Shown: positions 1-10,438, counted from the first letter of the stretch. The stretch: 64,000 nucleotides of DNA from Pycnopodia helianthoides (GCA_032158295.1 CM063251.1:8657016-8721015), one strand, 5' to 3'. The notes: generated by a model not told the origin, from the sequence alone. Translations and numbers: made by a program.

Positions 1-602
1 CAGACAAAATATCAATCCGCGACACTGAATGAGCGTAGCCCTGCTATACTAACTTCCAACTAAACATAGCAAAAAGTAGTGCGTTGTACATCGCCTCGTA
101 TATCGAAGAACAACAATAAGAATCAACTAACATGGATAAGTAAACACCTGAACATAGCGTAGATAATCTTAATCTCCTAACAATTAAACCCACCAGCGAT
201 AATGAGAACTGAAGAAGGGAAAGTCCTACGCAAGACCCGTGCACCCCTAAAACAATGGCGCAGGCTTCCCGCACTGAATACATGCAACCAAATCTAGGCA
301 GTAACTGTACGGAGGATTAAACAACAACGATCTAAAACGTCTCTAAAGAACACATTACAGAGAATTGCAAACCCACAGATCGAACCTGCCAAATCCTGAC
401 ATAATCTTACAAAAGATGAATAAGGTCTACATACCTTAAAACGGCAACAAACTTGGTAAAAAGGGAAATCTGGAGAGTAAAAACTTTAACGTTGAAACTT
501 TACGAAACTCGTGTGTAGAAGTGCTTAGTCTTGAACTAAAGGCGCACAGTAACAATGAACTTCACGCGTCAAGGGAAACAGTCGACATGTCATGTTATGA
601 CA
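1..602 (-). repeat. Possible 3' LTR of the BEL/Pao element (partial)
   Basis: On the minus strand, the sequence after the integrase stop (733) runs through about 130 bases and then reaches TGTCATAACATGACA (588-602). This starts with TG and is palindromic, as LTR starts often are. From there to the window edge I see no coding. The position right after pol and the TG start are the only support. No second copy is visible upstream of gag, so LTR identity cannot be tested inside the window. It may equally be ordinary flank. Confidence 0.3.
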
Positions 603-732
603 TTCTTACGCCCCAAACGTGACGGAATGTCACCAAAATATAAACTCTAGAATATGGTCAAGGTTTGATGAGGTAAAAAATATATGCGGAGAATTCCTTG
701 TGTCCAAAAATGCATATCCAAACCACAGTCCA

Positions 733-1885
733 TTAAACGACATCCGATCGTTCTGACTTCTTCATGAGCAGAATGAGCTTTGTCACTGGTCTCTTGAAAC
801 TTGAGCCATTGGCAAATCTGATCCAACGACTCTCACGAGGTCATCTTTTCCTGGATAAGTGTTCACAACTTCGGCCATTTTCCAGGAGCCACGCTTCTTG
901 TCCTCACTGATGACGATCACAATGTCTCCCTCCTGTAGGTTCTCAACCGATTGTTGCCACTTCTGGCGCGGAGAGAGCTTGTGGATGCACTCCATCCAGC
1001 ATTGCCAAAGACCGTCAACCATAGCATTGCAGATCTCTCTGCGCTTCCGCAAGTTTCCCACATACTCTTCACATGGGACTTCAGGGCATGGCAAGTCACC
1101 TCGTCCAATCAAGAAGTGATTTGGTGTCAGTGGTGGATGGTCTAGTGGTGATGATGACTTGGCAGTTAAGGGTCGGCTGTTGATGAGACCGGATATCTGG
1201 CAGAACACAGTCTCCCACTCAACGAACTTCAGACGATCTGCTTTCACCAGATGTCTCATTCCTTTCTTGACTTCTTGGACCATGCGCTCGACCGCTCCTT
1301 GGTGGTGGGGTCCTCCTGGAGGTCCAAACTTCCATTGAGTACTAAACCGTTGGCAGTGTTCCCTCAGTTGAGCCGGGTCCAGCTTCAAGTTCAACTCATT
1401 AATGGTGTTGTCAGCTCCCCTAAAACAGGTGCCGTTATCACTGACCAAGGTAGATGGCGCCCCTCTAATGCTCACAAACCTTTCTAGAGCCTGTAGGAAC
1501 GCTGGTGTTGACAGATCTTGAACACATGTCAAATGCACAGCTCTAGTCACTGCACACGTGAACACAGTGCAGTAGCCTTTGGTAGTAGTGTTTCGGCTCA
1601 ACTTCACATTCACTGGTCCAAGGTAGTCCACCAATGTAGTCTTGAACGGGGGCGAGCAAGGACTTACTCTAAACTCTGGCAAGTCAGCCATCTTCTGCTG
1701 GACTGGTTTGCTTCTGTGCCTCCTGCATATGACGCAATTGTGTACAATGTCCTTTGAGAGGTTCGTATCGCCAACAATCCAATACTAATTCTTCCTGACC
1801 TCAGCCGCAGTTCTCAGGTGACCTCCATGAAGGGCATGTGTGTGTCTGTCACGTACAATCAACAGGCTGATGTGACTCTTCTTAG
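733..1885 (-). CDS. BEL/Pao integrase with H2C2 zinc domain and C-terminal tail
   Basis: The longest open stretch starts at 1691 and gives 302 residues. The DDE triad is visible: Asp22 in VDYLGP, Asp85 in SDNGT and Glu135 in GAVERM. A Trp-rich tail with GDIVIV follows, typical of Pao-family integrases. Upstream in the same frame (1691-1885) are the His pair in HTHALHGGH and the Cys pair in CVICRR of the zinc domain, so the Met at 1691 is not the true start. A TAG interrupts that part. At about 800 a one-base shift moves the ending into another frame (FKRPVTKLILLM), which stops at 733; this ending is usual for the family. The enzyme would insert the cDNA copy into chromosomes. Confidence 0.88.
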
Positions 1886-2193
1886 GAAGGAGATATGGGT
1901 GTCGCCACCGGTGCTCTGCTAATTCGTCCACCGACACGATACACTTGGTCATCTTCATCCAAGAACGGGTCCAACTTCATGATATTGGGATCCTGGAAGT
2001 TGATGTCCCTTTGTGCCTGTCGTATCCAATACAACTCAGCTTCCTTGACTAGCTTTAAGGATGGCCACTGTGAAATCTGCTGGGTGAACTGCTTCCACCA
2101 TTGGTTTTGGGGGATCTGCTTCAAGGACAGCACTCTAGCAGTGACCATCTTCAGTCTGGACCAGCTTGAGAACTGGGTGGGGTTCAGACACAA
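1882..2193 (-). pseudogene. BEL/Pao pol linker between RNase H and integrase
   Basis: A 103-residue open segment ends in DPFLDEDDQVYRVGGRIS, the stretch that precedes the integrase zinc domain in BEL/Pao polyproteins (leader of the form S-P-x-L-D-x-x-G-x-x-R-V-G-G-R). It lies between RNase H and integrase in the right order, but in a different frame from both, so at least one indel lies on each side. It has no enzymatic motif of its own. Confidence 0.7.
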
Positions 2194-2971
2194 CGTTGAC
2201 TCTGAGTGCTAGTGTTTTAGCATTCCTGACGTGGAACTTTTTCTGCTCTCCATCTTCAGGGTCTACTGGGATATTCTCTGGTGTCTTTGGCCAAGACGTA
2301 GGTGTCAGTTTCAAGTACTCAGGTCCCTCGATGACTCGCGTCATGTCAGCAGCAGTTCCTCCTCTTGAGACCAGGTCAATCACATTCTGGTCTGACGGCA
2401 CATAAGCAATATCATTGATAGGGTCAAATTCTGTAGTGATCTCACCCACACGATATGCAACATAGGAGCAAAAGGACTTGGATTGCCCTCTCAGCAAACT
2501 CATGGTAGTCATGCTGTCCGTCCAGATCTTTGAGTACGCTATGTCAAACCGCAGAGCATTCTTAACAGTGAGCATCAGCCTTGACACCAAGAGGATTGCT
2601 TGGAGTTCCTTTCGTGGTATGCTTGACTGCTTCAGTGGTGTAAGCCTGGCTCGTGCACACACAAATGACAGCTGTGCCTCAGTTTCCTTTGGGTGAGACC
2701 ATCTCAGCCAAACTCCTATACCCATAGCATCTTCAGAAGCATCACTTACACCATGTAGAGAAACTTCAGGCAAAGGTCTCATTCCTCTGTACGGCTCTGG
2801 GATCAGGCATCTTGGAATTGTAATGTTGGTCGTATCCTCAAGGTCCATGTTGATCTCTTCTAGTATGGCATAGAGCTCGCCCTTTTTGTTGAGGGGTGTG
2901 TCCCAATCAAGGTTCAACTGCCATAACTTCTGCAAGAGGATCTTAGGTTGAACGAGGAGTCCAGACAGCAT
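2135..2971 (-). CDS. BEL/Pao RNase H domain
   Basis: This 278-residue segment carries the RNase H acidic residues in order: Asp in GVSDASEDA, Glu in IPRKELQA, Asp in IWTDSMTT and Asp in VIDLVSRGG. The surrounding text (GIGVWLRW, VPSDQNV) matches the RNase H of BEL/Pao elements, which degrades the RNA strand during reverse transcription. The first part (LLQKLWQLNLDWDTPL) is the RT thumb/connection. It overlaps the RT segment by about 60 bases in another frame, so a frameshift separates them near 2950. Confidence 0.85.
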   Translation of the reverse strand: MLSGLLVQPKILLQKLWQLNLDWDTPLNKKGELYAILEEINMDLEDTTNITIPRCLIPEPYRGMRPLPEVSLHGVSDASEDAMGIGVWLRWSHPKETEAQLSFVCARARLTPLKQSSIPRKELQAILLVSRLMLTVKNALRFDIAYSKIWTDSMTTMSLLRGQSKSFCSYVAYRVGEITTEFDPINDIAYVPSDQNVIDLVSRGGTAADMTRVIEGPEYLKLTPTSWPKTPENIPVDPEDGEQKKFHVRNAKTLALRVNVVSEPHPVLKLVQTEDGHC

Positions 2972-3333
2972 GCCGAAGACATCGTAGTAGAGGCAGTTTG
3001 TCCTAGGATGTTGCGTTTGCTTGGTACGCTCTGAGTTGGCTTAACTTCTTTAACTCTCAAGGTGTCCTTCACGAGGTCCCACTTAGCGCCCAAAGCAACA
3101 GCTGTTTTGGTATCTTCTGTTTTGTCGCACACTTCCTCTACATTTGATTGCCATTTTCTGATGGCAAAGTTGTCCTTTTCAAGGGTCTTTGTCAGTTTAG
3201 ACTTTAGTTCGAGAGCTTCTTTGGTGTCAACAACGAATTCATTAAGGTCGTCCATGTAAAATTGGTCAACGACCAATTCCTTCATCTGCTCATCACCTGG
3301 TGCATGCACAGCTACAACGTGTCTCAGGGTCAC
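2914..3333 (-). CDS. BEL/Pao RT palm with YMDD
   Basis: This 139-residue segment contains QFYMDDLNE (YMDD at 3248-3259), the RT catalytic aspartate pair, followed by the usual BEL/Pao continuation with a Lys/Trp-rich stretch (FAIRKWQSN). The preceding RT half ends at 3330 in another frame just after the TFG motif, so one indel splits the palm. Apart from that break the catalytic box looks intact. Confidence 0.85.
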   Translation of the reverse strand: MTLRHVVAVHAPGDEQMKELVVDQFYMDDLNEFVVDTKEALELKSKLTKTLEKDNFAIRKWQSNVEEVCDKTEDTKTAVALGAKWDLVKDTLRVKEVKPTQSVPSKRNILGQTASTTMSSACCLDSSFNLRSSCRSYGS

Positions 3334-5126
3334 AATGGCAGCAGTTGGACTGGCTTGTCCCCAAAGGTGACCATTGTCAACTCATATGCTTGGATGGGGT
3401 GATTCGGATTCTCACGAAACACAAATCTGTGAAAGCGAGCGTCGTCAGGTTTTATTTTGATGGCTTGGAACATCTTGCTGATGTCTGCAATGATGCCCAC
3501 TTCGTTTTCTCGGAATCGGAGTGCAACCTCAAACAGATCAGAGTTTATATTCTCACCCTTGACGAGATAATCATTCAGTGAGCAACCCTGGTACCTTGCC
3601 TTCGCATCGTATACTACTCTGACAGGAGTTGTCTTCGAGTCTTTGGTGACAGCAAAGTGAGGTAGGAACCACATTTTCATCCCAGCATCTCTGTCTCGTT
3701 GCACCTCTTCCTTTGAGACATGTCTAGAAACACCTCGCTTAAGTTGGTCCCTCATTTGCTTGCAGTATGTTTCCCACTCCTCAGGCCTGTTTCTGAACTG
3801 ATTTTCTAAGCTTTTCTGTCTTTTGACGGCATAAACGTAGTTGTCAGGTAGATCGTCAGGTGATTTCTTCCACGGTAGTTGAATCTCATATGAACCATCA
3901 GGAAGTTGGGTCACACTTTGTTGCATGGCTTCGGTCGCGCCCTTGTTGAGGAGATCGGAAGAACATTTACACTTTCTTGGCTCTAGGCCAACAGTCTCTA
4001 GGCCGATGAACTCTTCAATTGGTCCAATGGCTGACACATTGACGTAGTTCAACAGTGAGGTCGAGCTAGCAGATCTTCCACCTTGAATGAACCAGCCAAA
4101 TGGGGATCTGACGGCTACAGGTTCATTGGACTTTCCACCAAGGATGTAGTCTTCCCAGATCATCAAGTGTGTGTTATCAACACCCAGTAGTACATCAATT
4201 GTCTCTGATGGGGCAATGCGGATGTCAACTTCACTCAGATGATCGTACTGTTGGAGATGTTCCGGTAATATAATCGGAGTGTCACCGCAGGGTTGATAAA
4301 TTTCAGTGACAGTCAATGGGCATGACCAGTTTCCTCCAACGTCTTTGAAGTGACAGTCCAACAGTCTTAACTTTCTTGTGAGCTTGCCGCCACCAACAAG
4401 ACTTAGATCATGATTCTGGTAAACATCCCGATCTGTTCTGGGGAAGATTCCTTCTCTTAAAAGTGTGGCCTGGCTACCTCCATCCAGCAGGATGCGTACT
4501 TGTCGACGGATGCTACCGCATCGGAGGTACCCAACGACCGTGGGTAGAGTGCCCTGTAGTTTACTTCTCTCACTGGTGGTCACGGTTGTCACGTTGACGG
4601 AGCCACTGTTTGTTCGAAAGGGTTCTACTTTGCTGCTCGATTGATTAGGAGTACCATTGCTTTTCTTTCCATGCATGGTAGGGCAGATGGCTGTAAAATG
4701 AAGATCACTACCACACGTCTCGATCCTACATGGAGCTACAAACTGACAGGAGTTGTGATCATGGGGGGGCTTGCCAGCTACGCAGTTGTTGTGTCCACAA
4801 CGGCAGCAGATATTGTTCTTTCTCATTACTTTGTACTTCTCTTTCTGCGGTAGGCTCTTAAACTTGTTGCAGGTTTTCAGGAAGTGTGTGCGTGTATCAG
4901 GGTGAAGGGCACACTTAACAAAACCTGACCGTCTATCCTTGCCAGGTTGGTACTGCTTACTCGACTCATTTATTGTGGCAGCATTTGAAGACCTGGACAT
5001 TCTGTATTGTTGTGGTGGAGGGGCCGATGGACTATCCACACCGGCAGGCTTCGCCTTCTCTAGTAACAATAGTTGACTATAACAACCACTTGACAAGTCC
5101 GGTGAGGGAATCATCAGTGTGGTCAT
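3330..5126 (-). CDS. BEL/Pao zinc region, aspartic protease and RT N-terminal half
   Basis: A long 598-residue open frame. Residues about 70-150 are Cys/His-rich (CALHPDTRTH, CCRCGHNNC, CRIETCGSDLHF), the nucleic-acid-binding part typical of BEL/Pao. Near residue 215 is LLDGGSQATLL, the aspartic-protease active site; DGGS replaces the usual DSGS or DTGA, which may or may not be active. From about residue 480 comes RT: WFLPHFAVTKD, RVVYDAKA, and ADISKMFQAIKI carrying the first catalytic Asp. It ends shortly after VTFG because of a frameshift. The protein frame continues from gag across a break near 5100. Confidence 0.9.
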   Translation of the reverse strand: MTTLMIPSPDLSSGCYSQLLLLEKAKPAGVDSPSAPPPQQYRMSRSSNAATINESSKQYQPGKDRRSGFVKCALHPDTRTHFLKTCNKFKSLPQKEKYKVMRKNNICCRCGHNNCVAGKPPHDHNSCQFVAPCRIETCGSDLHFTAICPTMHGKKSNGTPNQSSSKVEPFRTNSGSVNVTTVTTSERSKLQGTLPTVVGYLRCGSIRRQVRILLDGGSQATLLREGIFPRTDRDVYQNHDLSLVGGGKLTRKLRLLDCHFKDVGGNWSCPLTVTEIYQPCGDTPIILPEHLQQYDHLSEVDIRIAPSETIDVLLGVDNTHLMIWEDYILGGKSNEPVAVRSPFGWFIQGGRSASSTSLLNYVNVSAIGPIEEFIGLETVGLEPRKCKCSSDLLNKGATEAMQQSVTQLPDGSYEIQLPWKKSPDDLPDNYVYAVKRQKSLENQFRNRPEEWETYCKQMRDQLKRGVSRHVSKEEVQRDRDAGMKMWFLPHFAVTKDSKTTPVRVVYDAKARYQGCSLNDYLVKGENINSDLFEVALRFRENEVGIIADISKMFQAIKIKPDDARFHRFVFRENPNHPIQAYELTMVTFGDKPVQLLPL

Positions 5127-5950
5127 CTCTCACACTCTTATAGTAGGCAATACGATGCTCCTCTGGTAGCTTCTGTTTAATTTGGCTTAGCATAATTTTA
5201 CTGTTCAGCTCACCAGAGAGGCCGACAGTCTCTGCTCGAGTCTCAAATGTTCGAAGTGTCTGGACAAAACGATCCATGGCAGAGAGGTTTGTTCTGCCCT
5301 TACTTTCATATGGTTTTAGGTTGTCAAGGTCCTTCAGTAAGCTGTCTACAACTTTGTCTTGATCACCGTAGCACTCGTCCAGTACCTGCCAGGCTCGCTC
5401 TGTATTGATGCAACCTCTTATCTTATCGCGTTCTCTGGCGTTGGACATTGCTGACTCTGTCAGCTGATAGAAACATTCTATCTCTGTTAAGCCTGTAGAA
5501 TAGTGGGTGAACAAATCCCTGAACAGCCTGTAGTCTTTGAGGTCGCCACTGAACACTGGGAATTTCATTCTTGCCATCTTCGGAGTGGATGAAGTAGAAG
5601 GGCGACAAAAAGGAGATTGTGTCAACTTGGCCGGACTGGATACTGCAGGTAGAGTTCCTGTGCACAAAGGCTGTGTAGGAACTGTTGACGTCATAGAAGA
5701 TGCTAGTGACGCCGGACTGGACACCCATGGCGGAGTTCCTGTGCTCACAGGCTGGATAGGAACTGTTTACATCAAAGGCAACGGTACTAGTAGCACTGGA
5801 CTGGACGGTACCCCTGGGGGAGTTCCTGTGCTCACAGGCGGGATAGGAACTGTTGACGTCGTAGATGACGATGCCAGTGCTGCTGGAGTGGATACCCATG
5901 TCAGAGTTCCCGTGCTCACAGGCTGGGTAGGAACTGTTGATGGAGAGAGG
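5077..5950 (-). CDS. BEL/Pao gag (DUF1759-like) with repeat-rich N-terminus
   Basis: Residues from FPVFSGDLKDYRLFRDLF onward match the gag domain (DUF1759 type) that builds the BEL/Pao particle. The open part gives 223 residues from 5748. Upstream in the same frame the text is a Ser/Thr/Pro/Val-rich linker made of repeats (TVPxQPVSTGT) reaching about 5950, with one TAA near 5775 caused by a small difference in one repeat unit. The true start probably lies at or beyond 5950. The frame changes at about 5100 before the zinc region. Confidence 0.8.
5648..5945 (-). repeat. Tandem 81-87-bp repeats inside gag
   Basis: Three full units and a partial one, each with GAGTTCCTGTGCTCACAGG and TAGGAACTGTTGACGTC on the plus strand, follow one another. 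Unit lengths are multiples of three, and on the minus strand they encode a Val-Pro/Ser-Thr repeat in the gag linker. One unit carries TTTACATC in place of TTGACGTC, which creates the in-frame stop. Confidence 0.85.
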
Positions 5951-5999
5951 GAATTGTAGCCGGAGAGAGGGGAAACGAATGGTCGACCAGGGGGGTTAT

Positions 6000-6330
6000 A
6001 CTACAGACCTTTCTGCATGTTACCTAACATGTGCGAAGCCTTCACAAGAATAATTCCAGCCAGGGTTAAAAAACAACTTGAGAAAAAAAGAAAAGAAAAA
6101 AAAAGCAAAGAGAGGTCAAGCTTTTGAGCAGGATTTATGATGTTAGATCATCTTTTTACTTTTAAGTTAACAAGAAGGCAAAAGAAAACCGCTTCATTGT
6201 CTGTTTTGGCTTTATGGATTAAGAGCATTGGACAGTTTAAATCACCAGTCATGCATCAGAGAGGCAGGTTATTGGTGGGAAGTATCTTAAAACCAAGGAG
6301 GATGTTTTCAGAAATCTAGATTAGACATGA
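6000..6330. other. Gene-free stretch after the BEL element
   Basis: Contains a purine-rich low-complexity run (about 6080-6115) and no coding signal I can support. Confidence 0.6.
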
Positions 6331-6339
6331 ATGAGAACC

Positions 6340-6590
6340 GTAGTTGATGGTGAACATCTCTCTTATTTCAGGTTTGCAGATGACCTCCTACTTCTCAGTT
6401 TCCAGCTGCAGGAACTGCACAATATAGTGAAGAAAGTGTGAATAAAGTAGAAACACTGGACTCAACATGAACATCAAGACAACAAAAGTAATGATGAGCA
6501 ACATGCTGCTAGACTATACCATCAAAAAAACAAAGGACAAATTATAGAACAGCTGTATAAACTTTGGAAAAAGGACGTTCCTGGAAATTG
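6340..6590 (+). pseudogene. LINE reverse transcriptase fragment (FADD)
   Basis: The plus strand reads DGEHLSYFRFADDLLLL followed by QLQELHNIV, the catalytic block of a LINE reverse transcriptase. In a shifted frame MNIKTTKVMM follows, matching the usual M-N-x-x-K-T-K-V-M stretch. It is about 80 codons long, with stops and a frame change, and no other domain nearby. The text resembles the common animal endonuclease/RT-type LINE proteins; the clade is not resolved. Confidence 0.75.
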
Positions 6591-6597
6591 AAACAGG

Positions 6598-6790
6598 GGA
6601 TAACCTTAAGGGATGGCAACTTTTGTTATTTCAAATATCAAGTTATAAACCACAATTTTTAAGAACTTGGGGTTAAACAATAGAGCAGGATTTGAACCAA
6701 CGACCTCCAAATTAACATGCCAGCGGTGTATCAACTCAGCTATCTAGCCCTATGTTGGTTGCCTCCCTATTTTGTCAATATCTTTGTTCG
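6598..6790 (-). mobile_element. tRNA-derived SINE, copy 1
   Basis: The minus strand begins near 6790 and contains a tRNA-like head (6683-6751) with an A box (TAGCTGAGTTGA) and a B box (GGTTCAAATCC) for RNA polymerase III. A body with TTTAACCCCAAG and a tail with AACTTGATATTTGAAATAA follow. The same layout recurs at 6885-7060 and 30305-30490, which shows that it is a dispersed family. Confidence 0.8.
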
Positions 6791-6884
6791 GAAGCCATAA
6801 AACCATTAACTGCTGCGTAGCCAGGGATGACACTCAGGTTTATCATACAACCTGGAAAGCTGCAGCCAGGGAATCACCTTAAAT

Positions 6885-7060
6885 CACCTTAAGGAGGTGC
6901 AACTTTTTTATTCTAAATATCAAGTAATAAACCAGATGGGAAACTGAGTGGCTAGATTTTTATTAGTTTGGGGTTGAAGAAAGAAAAATGAACTACAGCG
7001 GGATTTAAACCCATGACCTCCCGACTTAAGCAGCATCCAGCAACAGAGTCCAGCATTCTC
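6885..7060 (-). mobile_element. tRNA-derived SINE, copy 2 (degraded head)
   Basis: Shares the tail (CCTTAAGG, GTGCAAC, ATATCAAGTAATAAACCA on the plus strand) and the TTTGGGGTTGAA body with the other copies. The tRNA-like head (about 6994-7055) keeps a B box (GGGTTTAAATCCC) but has lost a clear A box. It lies about 100 bases from copy 1 in the same orientation. Confidence 0.7.
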
Positions 7061-7084
7061 CTGAAGACGACCGGTTCAAATTAA

Positions 7085-7330
7085 ATCAGGGAACGATTTC
7101 CCTTGTATCGCATCACATTTTGCGATGCAATTCGAGCGATTTGCGATGGAATTTTACAAAGTGCATCGCACAATTTGCGATACAATTGTGGATACAAGTG
7201 ATACAAAATTGTTAAGTAATAAAAATAACTTTACACCCACACGGTTTGACAAGAAAAATTGTTTAACAAGTCTTGATCATTTGCTAGGTTTAATGTGGCC
7301 GCGATCGCGATCGCGATCGTTTTCCAGTAA
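7085..7330. repeat. GCGAT-rich low-complexity stretch
   Basis: TTTGCGAT, TGCGATGCAAT and TGCATCGCA recur between 7085 and 7200, and GCGATCGCGATCGCGATCG lies at 7301-7319. No gene is seen here. Confidence 0.6.
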
Positions 7331-7795
7331 AACACGCATGCATTATTATTAGTCTGGCTCTCTCTTCCATGTTCCATACAGTAATAGGAAGGCGAGGAGG
7401 TAAACACACAACTCGAATTTCCATGGGCGGAAGACGCACGGTGCAGTCTAGTTTTATCCTCGTTCTTGATTATTTCATACAAAATTATAACCTCGTACAT
7501 GTACTCATAGACACATCGCTGTCGCCACACAATGTGCATTGTTGACCGATCGTTAAATCACGAAGATTTCAGTGCAAAAAAGTTCTATAAAACCAATCAT
7601 CTAAACACGAGTCCATGAAAATTGCTGTTGATAAAAACAGTATTATTAAGGGCCAAAATTAGGGGAAAAGATCTTCCAAAAATGCATTTTTACAAACTTC
7701 ACTTCCATTTGTGTTTTTTTATTTTTTTTATATTTTTTACGCTTCAAAATTGTGTGCAAAAAAATTTGCAGGCAATTCAATGTTGGCATCTCTGA

Positions 7796-8341
7796 TTACA
7801 CACAAAAACTAATAAAGGAAAAAGCAAAAATCAGTATATTCTTTTAAAACATCTGAGATTGTCAACATCTTAGGTGAAATCATAGAAATTACAGAAATAA
7901 TAATACTAGAGCCTTGATCCAGCCACCCGCTCTTTAAAAAGGAAGACTTATTATGGGGATGCCTCCCTGGTATTGAAGCCGCTATCTGCCAACAACAGGT
8001 AGGGACACTTTTGAAACATCAATAATTTGTGCAGGAAAATGCAACAGGGCATCAAAGTTTATTTTAAGTGCTTTAATCATTTTGATTGTAGAACTTACTT
8101 TAACTATGACTATTCCAAGTACCTGCCGTGTCGCGCTGAATATTTTGTTTCGGTGTGTTGCACTTTGACTGAATACTTGCCAACATTTCCCCTCATACTT
8201 TGGGTTTGGTTTCACCTAAGATGTTGACAATCTCAGATGTTATTTGTTGTCATCATCTGATATCATGGCTAATTTTTGGTGGAGTTTAAAAAGGCTACCA
8301 AGATTTTTGCTTTTTCCTTTCTTAATTTTTGTGTGTAAATT
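7796..8341. mobile_element. Inverted-repeat (foldback or MITE-like) element
   Basis: The left arm has an outer block (TTACACACAAAAACTAATAA, then GGAAAAAGCAAAAATC) and an inner block ACATCTGAGATTGTCAACAT (7843-7878). Both recur inverted at 8207-8245 and 8300-8341. The right arm has about 60 extra bases between the blocks. The roughly 330-base interior has no transposase. The family and target duplication are not determined. Confidence 0.65.
8115..8193 (+). repeat. 79-base direct repeat, copy 1
   Basis: GCGCTGAATATTTTGTTTCG, TTGCACTTTGACTG and ATACTTGCCAACATTTCCCC appear in this order here and again at 8650-8728, with small differences. Copy 1 is inside the inverted-repeat element and copy 2 outside it. 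Confidence 0.75.
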
Positions 8342-8649
8342 AATGGTAGGCTACAGTTTGTGACAACTATTTATTATTCTATCAAATTGTTTACAGAACT
8401 GTAGGCCTATTTGTTAGAAATAATAGCATGATATCAAAAATGTTGAACATGGTACATGATTGTGCAACAACCAAGTCTTCACTCAACGTCATCAAACATG
8501 ATTTAGACATTATACCGTTTTAGTTTTTCCCTTTTTGAGGATATATTAGCCAAAGAGTAATTGTGGCCATACACGGGGAGAATGGAGAGTGACCAATACT
8601 AAACGCTCCAGCCTTAAGCCACGCCGTCTGTCGGAGGTGGTTGACTGGC

Positions 8650-8728
8650 TAGTACCTGCTGTAAAGCAAGCGCTGAATATTTTGTTTCGGTGTTGCACTT
8701 TGACTGCATACTTGCCAACATTTCCCCT
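8650..8728 (+). repeat. 79-base direct repeat, copy 2
   Basis: Same order of blocks as at 8115-8193, about 535 bases downstream. This could mean that a second, truncated copy of the element interior lies here. Confidence 0.75.
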
Positions 8729-8729
8729 T

Positions 8730-9837
8730 CCAAAAAGGAATAGTAGAGAACTTTAACTGAAAGATCACTATGAGAAGGCAAAAACCTTGGAAGAGGGGTC
8801 ATTTATTTCTCAGTGTTAGGTAGAGTTTGATTTAACATCTCGCAAACATCAGTCGATAAATATTCTGCACAGTTTTCTCTTAAGTTCATCTCTTCCTATT
8901 TTTTATGTACAGGTTGATACACAATGTTGATAGTACAATGTACATACAGCGGCGTACAGTAAATGCTTGTCACACTGTAGCTGGCCCATTAATGAAAGGA
9001 TAAAATGGCATCATATTATCCGCTGTGATGAATATTGCCTCACAATATGAGTCGGATTTTTCTGGTTTATTCCAATTAAATACATTTAAATATCTTTCAT
9101 GACATGATTATAAAGAAATAAAATGATAGAAAGGGCTACTACAAAGGGGGCTTGTCAGAGAAGAAAATGTTCCAGACTGTTGTAATCTTTTATCAACGTA
9201 TTAGGACCAACCTATTTCTTGATCATAGAGGATTCTGTAATCTGCGATTTTTGTTTCAATCGTCAAGTTTTGGGGAAATGATCATTGTCACTCGAAAAGG
9301 TAAAGACACAATTAAACAATGACGATAACTTTTTCCATGGAGCAACACTGTTTGCAGCTCCGTGCCTTTTCCCATGTCATGTAGGTTCTCATCATTGTTC
9401 TCTTTTGTCGGTTATATCACAGGATCCATTGTTCATGGGCACGCATAGACGTTGTGATTCCAGCCAGGGATTAATAATAATAACTAGACCTTAGGTGTTT
9501 GTGAACAAACACAAAGCTTTTAATTTGATTAAACGCATTGAATTAAGCTAGCGAACATCACAAAGATTATGACAAAGAAAAAATGCATTTTTCGTACTAA
9601 TAAATTTTATAAGGTACAAGATGGTATGTAACTTATCCCAATCAAATGCCTTTAAAAAACTACCTTAACTTACCTTGGAATTACATATGTTTGTCGTGCA
9701 TAAATCCAATGGGGGTATGTATACTAACTAATTGGTTCACCTTTGGCTAGGAATAAGTGTGCGCAATCTCAGACACACAGCCGTGATGGCGCAACCAGTG
9801 ATTTTTCCATGGGGTTGGATTTACCAAACTAATCGTT
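8730..9837. other. Intergenic or intronic stretch without recognised features
   Basis: AT-rich, with no domain-bearing reading frame on either strand. A donor-like CCAAG|GTAAGT occurs on the minus strand at about 9670, but no exon compatible with the host gene could be built from it. Confidence 0.5.
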
Positions 9838-10438
9838 AACGCTAGAGGGCGTTCCATAAAAAAAATTTGACTGGGCATGCTCGTTTTGTTTTGTAGGGTC
9901 ATGTGCAAAGTCAAAATGATGCAATGAAGACAAAATCACATGGGCGGTTGTGTAAGCAGGTTTTTTCCTTGAAATTTTGCCTTTAAAAGAGACTCTTACA
10001 CAGGTCACCAACTGTTTCAGAAACGGTTACACCTTTACAAAAAGTAACTGTAAATGCAAATACATGATTAATTAACAGATCATCCGGTTGAACCTTTACA
10101 TTTTTACAGTTCAAATAAACGTTGAAAAATTCACCAAAAAATTGTCTTGTAATATTGACCATAATAACTGTGATTACGATTTTCACATTCACAATTTACA
10201 GGCTTGTAGTCTTTGTTATTTCAATACAACTGTGCATGCAGAAATATATATAAGAAACATTGAACGCTAGGGGGCGCTCCACAACAATTTGATTGCTCAT
10301 GCTCGTTTATTTTGCAGGGTCATTGCGCAAAGTCAAAATGCTGCAATGAAGAATGTAGACACAATGTTTTTGATCATATAATGCCGGTTGTGTAAACAGG
10401 CTTTTTTACTTGAAATTTTGTTTATAAAACTGCTGTTA

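Larger units (their letters stand above)
733..5960 (-). mobile_element. BEL/Pao LTR retrotransposon, frame-broken
   Basis: Read on the minus strand, the order is gag, zinc-binding region, aspartic protease, RT, RNase H, zinc-binding H2C2 domain, integrase, and a C-terminal tail. This is the BEL/Pao order. Frame changes fall near 5100, 3330, 2950, 2170 and 800, and there are in-frame stops in gag and before the integrase. All catalytic motifs are still readable, so this is a fairly young but probably inactive copy. The 5' end near 5960 lacks a recognisable LTR or primer-binding site. BEL/Pao elements are animal-specific, which supports the metazoan origin. Confidence 0.9.

Noticed and set aside
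44..283. Short minus-strand open frame near the window start
   Set aside because: No domain content; lies in the possible LTR.
6683..6751. Functional tRNA gene
   Set aside because: The head continues into SINE body and tail and recurs elsewhere in the same arrangement; the cloverleaf is degraded.
9670..9740. Possible minus-strand exon ahead of CCAAG|GTAAGT
   Set aside because: In the phase required after 15103-15207 it starts with a stop, and the acceptor side lacks a pyrimidine run.
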